Shown here one piece after another: positions 31,112 through 42,966 of a stretch of 64,000 nucleotides of DNA. The DNA comes from Lindgomyces ingoldianus. Lineage: Eukaryota; Ascomycota; Dothideomycetes; Pleosporales; Lindgomycetaceae. The stretch lies in the NCBI RefSeq assembly GCF_010093535.1, contig NW_022985191.1, positions 714,515 through 778,514 of the forward strand, read 5' to 3'. The notes beneath the pieces were generated by a model. That model was not told where the DNA came from. It made no database searches and saw only the letters and a list, made by a program, of their open reading frames with translations. Both the position numbers and the translations under genes were made by a program. Each line of letters starts with the position of its first letter. Position 1 is the stretch's first letter.

Positions 31112-34100
31112 TCAAAGAACCGGCATTAGAAGCTCCCATACCCATGTTTCAACATGCTCAACCAAGTCTAGGTCTGAGTCTGGCAGAACTTCATGTTCAG
31201 TTTTCTCCAGGTTCAGAGTTTCGACCAGATTCCAGAACAAACGTTCAATGGCTTCTGTATCGGTGCCGTCGGTGAGCAGGCCATTTAAACCCTTCTCCTC
31301 GAGGAACCGCATGATGACATCTCCATCGACATACCACGCTCGAGCCCGGGCCTGTCCCTTGTTTTGGTGCTCTGGGTCAACCTCCCTAGCTTTTATAGGC
31401 TCTTGCTTCTCATCTTCGGCACCATTCATAAACACGTCGTCGTCATCATTTCTGACAATGGAGTGCTGGTTCTCTAGGTTCCGCTTCTCCTTCACTTCAA
31501 CCAGGTTCTGAATAAACTTGAGCAGTTTGAGCGCCGGTGCAGACACGATGCTGAGAGTGTACACTGTGCCATCAGAACATGTCCCAATTATGTCGTCTGC
31601 TAAGACTCCTCGTATCGTCGGAGAACTGACGCCCGGAGGGGACGACACGTAGCGAACGGGACGACGCCACGGCGGCCGAACATCGCCGCGCTGCAGGCGG
31701 GTAATGGACCGTGGCAGGTTGGCCTCGAAGACCATGGGAGCGGCCGATTGATACGGACGGGCTGGGGGTTGGAATAGGCCGACCAATGAACAAACCTTGT
31801 CGGCCACTAATACCAGAGTGTCAAGACGAGATGCTGGTTGTGAAGGTGGACCCAAAATCGAGGAAGGCGCCAAGGGTTCAGGCAACGGTTGCGGGGTATA
31901 GAATTGCAAGGCTAGGTGATGAGCACAAAGTCGTTGACGGCCGTCGGTGAAAACTTTGTCAAACTCGACCTTTCGTGATTCTAGGGGATGTACTCTGACT
32001 AGATAGCAAATGTGGGAGTCGGAAGCGGTAGAGACGTAGATGTAAGGCGCGACGGTCGTCACATGAACGGCAGCAGAAGGTAGCTGAAGCTGCCCTTGCT
32101 TTATCCATCTGAGGTGCATTAGCTAGAGTCGATGGCGAGTAGAACTATCCTACCTCGGTTCCAAGGGTTGGTACAACTCAAACGTAAGAGAGCGATCTAT
32201 GACTGTCACGAGCTCGTTCGGGCCATATAACGCCATACAACGCACCGGATGATCGAATGTAGACTCCTTCTTTAGCTTAATATTCGTGTCGGCGACCTGG
32301 AGGAAGAGTTTCCTGCCCGTTTCTTTTCCGTTACGCTGAGTGATGCCGGTTCCAACAATGACAAAATGATATTTCTTGCCCTTTTCGTCGACATATGTCC
32401 AGTCCAATATTGCGTACACTCGCTCGTAGTTCTTCAGCCAGAATTCGCCTACGATTAGCTTGCTCTTCCGCACTTCAACTTCGATATCCTCCTCTTGCTT
32501 AATTTCAATCCTGGTCTCGTCGTCTTCCATGTTGACGAGTCGAATGGCTGATCGTATGCTACGATATCCGTCTGGTGGTGCTCGCTCTTCTCTGGTCTCG
32601 GTAGTCGCCACGACCATCTTGCGCAGTTTCTCTAGATATACCAGCTTCGTCGGAGAGGCAGTCGTCTCCAGCCTTCGTGGAACAGCTTTGTTCGGTTCAA
32701 ATGTGGAGAGAGCTGCCTCGTGTCGTGACCATCTGATATCGTAGTCCAACCGCGAAAATAGGAGCCGGCTCCCTGATACTGCGAAAATGAAGCCACTGAG
32801 ATCTTTGCCCACTTGATCGCCCTTCGTCAAAGGTAGCTGATCCAATGCAGTGACTGGAGATTGCTGATATTCAGGGGTTTGGTGATCTGTAAACCAGACA
32901 GAATCAATGTCAACGCTAGAGGTTGATCCAAGATTTCTTGTACACCGCACTCGACAAAAATCCGATCCACAGGCTACAAATGCTGCAGATGAGTCCGTTG
33001 CACTTCTTGTCACCCGCGCAGCAGTTGGCCCCATGATGACTTCGTGTTTCGGAACTAGAGTAAAGCCGTCAGGACCCGACACATCAATGTCAAAAATGAG
33101 TAGGTGTCCGTTTCGTAGGCCACAAAGAAGAATTTGGTGCGAGCCGGAAGTGAGCACTACGGCAGTCTCACACAACCTCGGTCCATTGCTAGCACTCCCA
33201 AGTGCGCAATCAAACACTCGGGTCACACTGCTCTCGTCGTGTTTGAGAATCCATATCGAATTCTCCCATGTACCCGCAAGGATGTATGGCCCTCCGCCAA
33301 TGCTGAGGAATTCGAGACATGTTGGATCGGAAGGGAGGTCTTGGGTAGCGGGGTTTGAGTCGAAAGTGCCGTCGCTTGAAATTTTTATGACTTGGAGGAC
33401 TGTGCGCTGGCCATTTCTGAATGCATACGCGATAATGTCTAGGTTGGAATTGACAGCCGCTGCAAGTGCTGGCGCCGGGAACGGGACTGATTGTTGTGTT
33501 GGAAACGGGAGTGTGAGTGAATCAAGCAGGCCCAAGTCATGCCGTCGAAGGAGTCGAGCACTGTTACGAGTGATTTGGACGGAAAGAGAGGGGCTGACCC
33601 AACAAGCGGCAAGAGTCTCCTCATCACGGCAGACTCCGTCCTGGGCTGGTTGCGTATCGTCGGGTATATGAGCAATGCTCCATTCTCCATCATCCCAGGC
33701 ACCGCCTTCTGCTTCCGTGTGGAAAAGTCGGACCACAAAACTCTCAGGCGGGAGAGACACAAGTAAAACAGCGTAGTGTTGCTTTTCTTCCCCGATGATC
33801 TCTGTACCGTAGTCCATTACCCACAGCCCAGTGCATCCCGTCATTCCTTCGGAATAACCGTCCACCAATGCGTTCAGTCCTCGCCTCAGCTCCGAAATAG
33901 TTCCATGAGGGGTCCTTCCGTTGGCGACGAAGATGCTGTCTCGCTGGCCGACCGTTCGCGCACCCGGCAGCCTTGTGACGCACAAATCAGCAATCGGCGC
34001 CCAGTTTGGTATCGACTCCACAAATGCAAAGGTGTTGTTGGCCAGAAAGGATTTTCCCATCGAATACTCCTCCATCCATGCCCCAACTTTATAAACATGC

Positions 34101-35572
34101 CCGTCACTCGTTGTGCCGGCCGCAACCAATACATCTGGATTTAAGAGAGCTCTTCCAGATCCGTGTTCAACGTCGAGACTTGCAAAAGCCCTGTCGATTG
34201 GATGCGCCCATTTCCCAGCCTCGTATATTACCATTTCGCTTCCATTCCCAACTTCGAGATAGATGACCACGCCATCTTCTCGAGCAATGTAGAAAGCTTC
34301 GCTTGAGCCATGGCGAGGGACTCTCTCCCATTGTACCCACAGGGGTGGGCCCTTGCTATCGGCCGGCTGTTCATACTGTAGGATGTGGTCGGGTATTGAC
34401 GAGCGTAGAGGTGTTGGGTGGCCGGACAAAATGTTTTTGTATTTTGATATATGACGGCCACAGATTAGAAGAAAGTCGGGGCTCTCGTTGAGAGGGACTA
34501 GGAGCGCAGGGTTGTGGTCGTCTGGGGAGTGTTAGTTCAAGCATATAGGTTGAAAGAGAGGCCTGAAATGATGCAATGAATGAATGGATGCAATTTGATA
34601 AGCCGACTCACCAGGATCAACTGCTACTCTCTCAGCTCGAGCTGTGACTCTACTCAAAGGGTATCTGGAATCCCAGTCAAAGCAGGTTATTTTCGTCTTT
34701 CCGCCATGCGCAACAATGAATAGAAGAACGACATGAAACTCGTCCCTCTCATCTTGATCAAGCAGACCCGGAGATAGAAATTCCATGTGCATGATCCGCC
34801 CTTGTACGGGGATGAGTTGTTCGTGCTCTATAGGAACCACATCACGTCCAGCTTCAATATCGTCTCGCCAATTGTCCATCATCTTTGTCATGTATATAAG
34901 ACATTGCCCCTCAGGCGCAGCTACAGCTATGGCACGGCATTTGGGGTCGACAGCGAGGAACGTTCCCGGTCGATCATAGCGCATGGTTCCTGCCGGGAGG
35001 CGAACTGTCTTCTGGCAGAAGCGGACAGTGCCCGTATGAGTCGATTGCGCCCACAAGAACATGAGAGTTCTAGAGGTGAGAGTTAGCACAATGACTTGCG
35101 GTGGTAAGATGTCTTTGGCTTCGACGCTCTGCACGTCTTCTCGTCTTTCAGACGACAAAACCGCCCTTTTCAATGGGGTTCCATCTGTTGCAGGGACTTC
35201 GTGTCTCCGGGGCTCGCCAAAGATGCTCGCGGCAAGAATCCGGCCTCGAAAGTCAGACTTGGAGGCGATATGACGGAGGTGTCCGTAAGCCCGTATCTCT
35301 TTCAGGTGGACGGAATCCTCCCCGATGAAGACCACATCGTTCAACTTCTTCTGTCGGATGTTTGCTGGGAGAATGAACTTGACGACCGGACTGGCAAACA
35401 CCGTCCTCGAAACGATACCGAGATGCGGGACTTCATGCTGTGGTCGTGTCTCTGGCTGTTTCATCTCGGTGTGTGGCTGCTGCTGCGCTCGAGCCATGGC
35501 TTGGAAGACATCACCTGGTCTTGACACCCACTCGCCGTCAACGAGCACCATGCCTTGGAACTGGTGGGCCAT
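31112..35572 (-). CDS. MMS1_N / CPSF-A-like beta-propeller protein (DDB1/RSE1/CPSF160 superfamily)
   Basis: Three exons: 35572-34612, about 34497-32154 and 32108-31112. The second intron is 45 nt; the first is 114 nt if the in-phase acceptor TCCTTAG is used (the nearer CCCCAG breaks the frame). Total 1433 residues. The product has the long beta-rich make-up of the family that includes CPSF160, Rse1, DDB1 and Mms1: repeated blocks such as VIVLTLTSRTLMFLWAQ, ILLCGLRNGHLLIFDIDVSG and YILAGTWENSIWILKHDESS look like propeller blades. I take it for the extra MMS1_N-type member found in filamentous fungi, which has no settled role; the relatives act in DNA repair ubiquitin ligases, 3'-end processing and splicing. 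The family call rests on pattern, not on a search. Confidence 0.65.
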
Positions 35573-36665
35573 GGCTATATAGGAGAGACAGGGAAAATGG
35601 GCCAGGGAATCGAGCCACTAAGGTCTTGGCAACGGCGAGTCAATGCAGCCGGAGCGACTTTGCAGAGCACGAGACAACCCTTCTCAACCAGCACGGTTAT
35701 GATTGAATTGGAAGGGAGAGAACGACAATGAGCTGAGAAACGTGTGACATGTTGATGCCTGGCGAAACAGACATGCCTTGTCAGCAAGGCCGCTAACGTG
35801 ATGGAGTGAAGTAGACGGGACAGAAGGACGGGCACTGAATAGTGACACAAAGAGATCGGCTTGCAGAACCGCCTATGAAGGAGATGAATGGGAGAGGCAG
35901 ATGCAGGAAGGAGTGGCTGTGGACGGCAGACGAATCAAGGTTTGGGTGGCAGGCAGGCTGGGGAGAAGAGACGAATTGGATGGGGGGAGGTTAGGATGTG
36001 CCCTGAGCAGGATTCGGTCAAAATATGGAGTCGGAAAGGCTATAGCCACCCACATATAGGTAGGCAAATGGCGTGTCCGAGCGAAAGCGGTTCCAGAGGT
36101 CGGGATGCAGGCGCGAAGTCAGGTGCGGGATCGATACGTTAATCTGAGATGCTGCAGACGGAATGGAAATCCGCCGCGGCCTATTGGTAGGGAATAGCGC
36201 AGCTGCACAATCGCAAACAACACAAGATGGTGGTTGAGTGCTTGCTTTTGCAGTGAAGAGCGGGTGACTTTGCGAGTTGACTGCAGTCAGCAGCGGTTTC
36301 CGCCACTCGATGTGGATGTGCGGCACGGATTCGCCAGCTGGACGTGTAGTGGTCTTTTCCAGCCAGGGTATTCGGGAGGGCTCCGGCCGACGGGGTGCTG
36401 GCAATCGTCAATGTTGCACGGCTGTCCCCACGTGTTCCTGGAGGAGGGAGCAATTCTGGCTGCTGGACTCCTTTAGAGCCTGGTGTTGACTGCCAAGCGC
36501 GGCCGGAAGTCACGACAGCACGGGGCAGCGTGGGCTCGCGTCGTCACGAATGCCACGACAGACATCCACTTCGACATCTGACATCTTCCCCGACGGACCC
36601 TACGTTGCAGCTCACTCCAGTCTTCTTTCGATAACAACTCCTTCGATGATGCAGGCACGGGCGGT
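35573..36665. promoter_or_regulatory. Divergent promoter region, no gene recognised
   Basis: 1.1 kb between the starts of the beta-propeller gene (-) and the TBC gene (+). Open frames in it (for example 36018-36404 minus) look non-coding. Confidence 0.45.
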
Positions 36666-38033
36666 ATGGATTCAAACACCCCGTCCCGCTCCCTAAGCTC
36701 CATCAGCCTCGCTGCCGACAGCAATGCATCCTCCACGCACGTATCCATCGACCCCTCGGCTGTTGAGAAGGAAGCAAAGGCAGCGCAGATCACCGCGGCC
36801 TGCCAGGGCGGAGATCTCAGCGCCTTGATTGATCTGGCAACGAGCGCCCATGGACTGGTCAATGACAGGCTGCGTTGCACCGCCTGTATGCTTCTGTACC
36901 ACCGTCTCCTGCAGCCACTGACTCCTGCTCGAATAGGGCCTCTTTTGCTGGGTTGCAACAACGACGTCTCGAGCAATCAGCCCCCGTGGAGCACGCTCCC
37001 CCCTCACCGAGACGAAAACCAGGTCGCATTGGACGTCAATCGCGCATTCGTGTACTACCCCAACGGTGGGCCCCATCCACCATTCTGTATCTGTGCAGAC
37101 TGACCAAGTCCCCAAGAATCCGAACGAAAACTGGACGTGCGGAAAGAGGAGCTCTCGGACGTAATAGTCGAGGTCCTCCGTCGATATCCCCTGCTGTGCT
37201 ACTTTCAGGGCTACCACGATATCGTCCAGGTCTTCCTCCTCGTTCTGGGTGCCCAAGATGCCCCCTCTGCAGTTGCCCGTCTGAGCCTTCTTCGCATCCG
37301 CGATTTCATGCTTCCGTCGCTCGATCCTGCAATCTCCCATCTCCAGCTGCTACACCCGATCATCCACGCTGCAGACCCGGCCCTGTACAACCATCTGCCG
37401 AGAATGCAGCCCTTCTTCGCGCTGGGCGCCACCATCACCCTGTTTGCGCATGTCATCCAGGCGTATGGAGATATTGCGAGGCTGTTCGACTTCTTCCTGG
37501 CGTCCGACACGGTTGTCCCCGTCTACTTCTTTGCGGCCGTCCTCATCTCGCGCAAAGAGGAGTTGCTGGAGATTGACAAGGACGAGGTAGATATGTTCCA
37601 TGCCACGCTTGGGAAGCTTCCGCAGCCCCTAGACCTAGAGCTTCTCATTGCTCAGGCAGCCGACTTGTACAGCACGCAACCACCGCAGTCGTTACACAGC
37701 TGGGCGTGGTGGAGAGTGTCTTCTTCTAGTGTTCTCAAAGCCTCGAGGACACCTCTGGAAGTTTCGAGGCTGACCATGGAAGACGGGAAGATCTTGTTCC
37801 GACAGCAAGAGGTAGACTTGCGACGCAAACAGGCCTTTGCGCAGGCCGCGAAGAGCGTGAAGCGGGCCCGAAGCCAGATGTGGTATTACAGAAGGCCGGG
37901 TGCCTACGGTCTCGCAGTCGTTGTTGGTGTATATGCGCTCTGGTTGGGCAGAAACGGAGGAGTTAGTGCCAGGTTGGTGAGTTTTGGACCGATCGGTGGC
38001 TTTATTAAAAGAACGATGGGCATGTTTGTATAG
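36666..38033 (+). CDS. gyp8: TBC-domain Rab GTPase-activating protein, Gyp8/TBC1D20 type
   Basis: Exons 36666-36885, 36937-37065 and 37117-38033, two 51-nt introns, 421 residues. The joins recreate the TBC motifs: RCTAWPLLLGC at the first (motif A) and YYPN-ESERKLDVRKEELS at the second. Then comes YPLLCYFQGYHDIVQ (motif C with the catalytic Gln finger). The motif B Arg finger (IxxDxxR) is weak here: DVNRAF precedes the second intron. A single hydrophobic segment near the C-terminus (GAYGLAVVVGVYALWLG) anchors the protein, as in TBC1D20 and yeast Gyp8, which act on Rab1/Ypt1 in ER-Golgi traffic. Confidence 0.88.
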
Positions 38034-40217
38034 ACCACAAGGCTTTCTTTGGTAGGAAAAGCCGTCCAAGTATTAACTGGGTTTGGATAGATGGTTTGGA
38101 GTACAAACTCCTGGGAAAAGTTATGTTTTGGGTTCTGTCAGAAGATTTCATTCGTCAATGAGAATAGATGGACAGCATCGATCGTGCGAACTATGGAACT
38201 ATCAGCGTTCTACCCGAACTAAATTTCCTTCCCTTGTAGATTGAAGGAGTTCCACTGACTTTCCACCGAAAGCCAAGAGCAGGATAAGAAAGACAACCCA
38301 AGCACAGTCTCTGTGAACGATTGGCACGCAATCTCTCATACGCCATTAGAGAACAGGCGAATGGGCCTTAGTAAGCTGTCACCTTAACTATAACTATTGT
38401 AGCAACCACAGATTGGTTTACAGCTTGGGCCCGCTAGCCACGTGTCCAGTTGTTTCCTACCTAAGCCTTTGAGGCCACCCTCGGGCTATTTCCCACCCTT
38501 CGCCGGCAACATATAAATCAGCTCTGACCCCAGAATCTGAACAGCGCTTTAGTCGAGTGCAGGGGTTTCAGAAGGGGTTTGAAAGTAAAATATAGAAAAT
38601 AGGAAGCGCTGGAAGTGTTTGTCAAAGTCGTGCTATGCAGTTTCATCTCCGCTCTGATATTGGGGAAGGTGCGACTACCCAGACGCTTAGCCTCCTACGT
38701 AAACGCGGCCGAGCACTAAGACTATTTCTTTTAACTACCCGTAATTATGGGTAACGTTAGCGTTAATGGGAATTGTGATCTAGGTTTCTTTCTAAGCCCT
38801 CGGAGAGGTTTGTTAGTTGTACCTTTGCGACAAAGGAGGACAGTACAAGACACATCATATCATCTGCATTAATTCCAAGGCTGAAGCCAGAGCTTAGACA
38901 GGTCAGTGAATTTTCTTGGCGCTTCTTGTAGGCTCGCTGGGCCAACCCACAATCGTCTCCGCAAAATCTAATTTCAGACTTCCACCACGTTTCATGATGC
39001 ATGAGGACTTTGGGAAGAAGAAGCGTTTTGAGTGCTCTATACAAGGAAATTTCTGTCTTAAATAGCTGAATCAAATAGGTCTAAGGATTCACACCAGGAG
39101 CTTCATATTTCTAGACAGGACTACTATAGAGACTCCTCATGGAGCCTGATAACACTCACGACATGCAATATGATCTAGGAATGCCACACGGTAGAACATA
39201 ACCTTGAAAGACGAGATGAAACTTTTCTGAGAATACACTCGTTCTGCCTCTCGTTCTGCCTCTAGTTCCCTTATGTTCTTCTTCAATCCAGCAGTATGGC
39301 GAAGAGGACGTTCACTCGAAGGTATCTTCTAGTGAACTTCGTAGAACATGGCTAGCCTTTGTCTGCGCGCTGGTATTTCGATTGCTACTGGCTAGCAAAA
39401 TGTGTCTACAGCTTTTTCGATATCGTTTGAGACTTCTACGCTTTATTTTCGTGGCCTGTTCAGAATGATGCTCTAGCGTGTCCTTGCTACGCCCACTATC
39501 TAAACACTCCCTTCCTGCGATACTGAAAGTCAAACCCGATCTTCTCTTACACTGTTCTCCTACACTATTCTCCTACACTATTCTCCTACACTATTCTCCT
39601 ACACTATTCTCCTACATTATTCTCCAATTTTTTGCCTTTGGCCTAACATCTTTCTTCGCTCGCGTTTTGTTCGTCCACCACGCCACTCGAGCTCACAGTC
39701 TCTCTAACTCCTCTTCTCTGCTGGTTAGGCTTCTGAGAGCTTCGGTGTGTGCGGTTACAAAAAAGGTGTGGCTATCCCTAATATCGATGTGCTCCTTCTC
39801 GAATCGGGTGTTGGTGGCTGTCAGTTCAGAAATGCGGGCTTCCAGCTCCGCAAGGAACGATTTGTTTGAAAAATTCGATGCGCATCTCTGGTGTTCAGTA
39901 GCTCAGTTAAACCTCCGATTCACTATCCTTCAATACTTTTTTTGAGCTCCAATTTAAGTATCCGCCTGGTTGCATTTCGATGCACAGTTGGCGCAAACGG
40001 AAAGTGTGGGAGCTGTCTAGAATGAAATCTATACTTGTGCTTGCTATCTTTACAACGCTAGGTATGTTACAGGTATCTCCTCTACGCAATCATCCGGACG
40101 ATAAAAAAAGACACATAGGCAAACGCCGATCCATATACATCACTACTCCATGCTCCAGTCTCTGGTGCTCGCCGACTCCCCCAGTTCACAATACAACGCG
40201 CCTCCATGTGTCTATCC
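38034..40217. other. Gene-poor accessory stretch with a possible coiled-coil remnant
   Basis: On the minus strand, 39907-39693 holds about 70 open codons that look coding (FLAELEARISELTATNTRFE, then RSLTSREEELERL and a stop), a coiled coil without a visible start. Frames at 39533-39312 and 39074-38763 (minus) are charged and could belong to the same lost gene, but I cannot join them. A 13-bp tandem repeat lies at 39542-39625. Confidence 0.4.
39542..39625. repeat. 13-bp tandem repeat, six copies
   Basis: The unit TTCTCCTACACTA is repeated six times in a row (39542-39619), the middle four exact, followed by a partial copy. Because 13 is not a multiple of three, each copy shifts any reading frame. 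Confidence 0.9.
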
Positions 40218-40754
40218 CTATCCCGCGGCATCCTCATCAGAAACTGAGCTTAGCAAAGACTCTATCTCTTCTTCCCTACTTTTGCGCGGATGAATCATAG
40301 ACTTGGGTGCGATTTCCCATCCACTCTGCTTATTCAGCCTCACTCTCACTACCTCGCACTCCTCTAGGAAGATCGATGGCGAAGGAGGCCTCGAATATGC
40401 CCCGGAAATTTCATACAGTTCTGTCTCTTCTCCTTCCTTGGAACTTTGGCTCGGGATACAAAGTCTGGATTGGGAAGTCGATTGCCGTGCCCGCTTCCAC
40501 ACCACCGTTTCGTTTGCGCTCATGCTCGCTTCATGAGTGCTTTTGCTTTTGCTTTTGCTTTTGCTTGTCCAACCGAATACTTTAGCGAGCCAAGAGAAGG
40601 GAGGGAGTCTAGATCCCCTGGCTAATCGGTGGGCTCGCCGGTTTCTGCGCTCTTGTCGGCGCTGGATACGGGCTTGAGTGGCATAGTATTCGTCGTCATC
40701 ATCGAAGAGGCCGATACTTCCTGACTGGAGCTGGCCTGAAGGATCGTGTGACAT
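40218..40754 (-). CDS. Hypothetical protein with a Ser-Lys repeat
   Basis: The longer open frame begins with GTG; the first ATG (40754) gives 178 residues starting MSHDPSGQLQSGSIGLFDDDDEYYATQ. The product is polar, with a basic stretch (RRQERRNRRAHRLARGSRLP), a hydrophobic-aromatic patch (FSWLAKVFGW), a (Ser-Lys)5 run encoded by a hexanucleotide repeat at about 40535-40570, and an acidic C-terminus (REEEIESLLSSVSDEDAAG). No known domain. The even composition and 178 codons without a stop favour a real gene, perhaps lineage-specific. Confidence 0.45.
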   Translation of the reverse strand: MSHDPSGQLQSGSIGLFDDDDEYYATQARIQRRQERRNRRAHRLARGSRLPPFSWLAKVFGWTSKSKSKSKSTHEASMSANETVVWKRARQSTSQSRLCIPSQSSKEGEETELYEISGAYSRPPSPSIFLEECEVVRVRLNKQSGWEIAPKSMIHPRKSREEEIESLLSSVSDEDAAG

Positions 40755-42336
40755 CTGGACGACGGAAGCAGGTAAGGAGTTTGACGAGACCAGAAGGCTC
40801 GCCACTGAAGTGGATTGAAATAAGTGGATGTTGTAACGTTTAGAGGGCACGCTTGATAGAGTAGGTGTCGGGAAATTTCATATTCATATAAGGAAGGATG
40901 GATTTGAGAACTGAGCGATTTTGGAAGGCAAGCCCATCTGGGCCCGCGGTTGCAAAGCTAGGGCAATGGCAGAGGACGAGTGAAGGTAAGGACGACTCAA
41001 TTTGTATCGCTATCACTATCGCTAACACTTATTGTACGTCACAAGGCCAAGTCGCTTGCCAATTACCTGCCATCGAATTCTTAAACGGTGCTGATATTAT
41101 TTCTACTGCATAAGCGACTTGGCAAATACGTAGTAGCTCTTCATTTACAAGGTTCCGAGTTATCTTTGCATGGGAATAGATATTTGTGCATTTCTCTTGA
41201 AATCGTGAAGATTGTCGATTCATTTTTGGAGCCCCTTCGTATCTTTCTCAACACCCATATAGAGAGCGTTATCTATGGGGACGAGGAAAGATGGTTATGG
41301 TAGTGCTGGCTTGGAAAATTGTTGAAAGGTGGGACCCCCTTGTTCTATTGATTGAAAACATGCCTATAAAATGTTCCGTCTTTGAGCTGGAGTATAAACG
41401 GGAGAAAAAGGAAAGGCATAGTAACTACTTAACCGGATTAGGAAGATTAGAGTGGATCCAAGAGTGGATTACACTGGCATGCCTGATACAACCGTAAGGA
41501 GCAGAGAGGGTCATTAATTTGATAGTACAGATTGACTTTATAAACACAAGATGCGGGCAAACTCAGGGCAAGAGTCAAACATCTGGTGCAGGTGCGAAGT
41601 CATTTTAGTCGTTCGATGTTGCACACTTGCACACTTACACGTAAAGCAAACGATGAACCTGATGGCAAGAACATGCTTGAGTCAAGGGCAATCGCGATTT
41701 CCAAATCGAAGCTTCACCAAGATTTCTTATAGCTCGGAGGTATTGTCTAACATTTCGGTTATGTTTTTTTTAGCGACATTGGCATGGGAAAGAGAAGACT
41801 GATGTGTGTAGTCTGTAGTGAAGAGGGAGGTATAGTTTTCGTTGACTATGTCTGTAACCTTGTAGGAGCACGAGTTACGAGAAGAGTCATGTCACGTGGA
41901 CTGAGGGTCCAAGGAGCTATATGGTTTATATAGTATGATGAGACGCCAAGCCCAAGGCTGATTGGGCAGCCTGTCGTAGAGCCCTTCGGCTTACAATGTC
42001 CTCTGGTGGTGTAATGTTTTTGCTCATAGAAGCTAGCGGAGCTATGTGAATGAGGAGTGAAGAAAATGAGGAGCTGAATTTTTGAGACCTCTGTATATCT
42101 ACGGGCAGAAAGAGCTTGGATGAATACTAAAACGAAGATGGCTGACTTGGCAGTTGCGTCGTTGGACATATATTGATGCTGTAGCTGCATCGAACAGAAA
42201 CAACGGGTTGGAAGCAGGCACCTCTAACTTGAATCGGGCTAGTGCCCACGTGCAAGCTGAACCTCTTGTCTTGAAGTTTGACTTCTAGTTCTCAGCATTC
42301 TCCCCTCGATTCATCGAATGCGAACGCGAAAACACG
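40755..42336. other. Intergenic, nothing recognised
   Basis: Only short AT-rich frames; TATA-like strings near 41366 and 41393 have no gene attached. Confidence 0.5.
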
Positions 42337-42966
42337 ATGCCTTTTCGTAGGTGCTGCACAATGGATGCAGCTCCCAAACGTCAGATGCTTAGAAATGACC
42401 ACCCACAGGAGCTAACGCGCAAGCACCTTCGTTCGGGGCAGGAACCTGAGCACCACACTCCCGATGATCACATCCTAAGCAAGACCATTCCTGACGACTC
42501 TACACAAGCTCTGCTGTGAGTCCAGTGGACATCTCACATGCCATTGCCCTTCGAATTACTGACACGAGAAAGATGGGCCCGAAATAAGCGCGAATCGCCT
42601 TTTCTGCGCCTCCCTGCTGAAATCCGGATGGAGATTTATGATCTTATATTTAGCGGGAACACCATTAAAATTTCCCGTCCTCGGTATAAAGACGGATTCA
42701 AAACCACAGTATGGAAACTCTCCAATGATCCGTTCAAAACAATCCGCAGTCCCAAAAATCTCGTAAAGCAAAGGATCACGCTTCTTAATGGAGTGTGTCG
42801 GCAGCTATACAAAGAAACTGCAGTGTTGCCGTACAAGATGAATGTCTGGGCGTTTGACGATTCAACAATTTTGAGAGAATTTCTGGTTGGGATGCCGGCG
42901 GAGCAGAGGAAGGTGATTCTGAGGCAGATTAGGGAGAGACAGGCAGCGGATCGGCAGGTGTGTTAA
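42337..42966 (+). CDS. Small fungal protein with F-box-like segment
   Basis: Exon 1 is 42337-42515 and exon 2 is 42573-42966; a 57-nt intron (GTGAGT...TACTGAC...AAAG) joins in phase to give 190 residues. An in-frame ATG at 42361 is an alternative start. The centre reads SPFLRLPAEIRMEIYDLIFSG, the short F-box-like helix pair seen in many fungal proteins of unknown role, followed by LLNGVCRQLYKETAVLPYKMNVWAFDD. If the donor at 42960 (GTGTTA) is used with the TTGTAG acceptor, a third exon 43011-43143 (VENFESRVKSGYSKKTED...) replaces the last residue and lengthens the protein to 232. Confidence 0.6.

Noticed and set aside
39478..39945. 155-codon plus-strand frame
   Set aside because: It runs through the 13-bp repeat and opposes the better coiled-coil frame.
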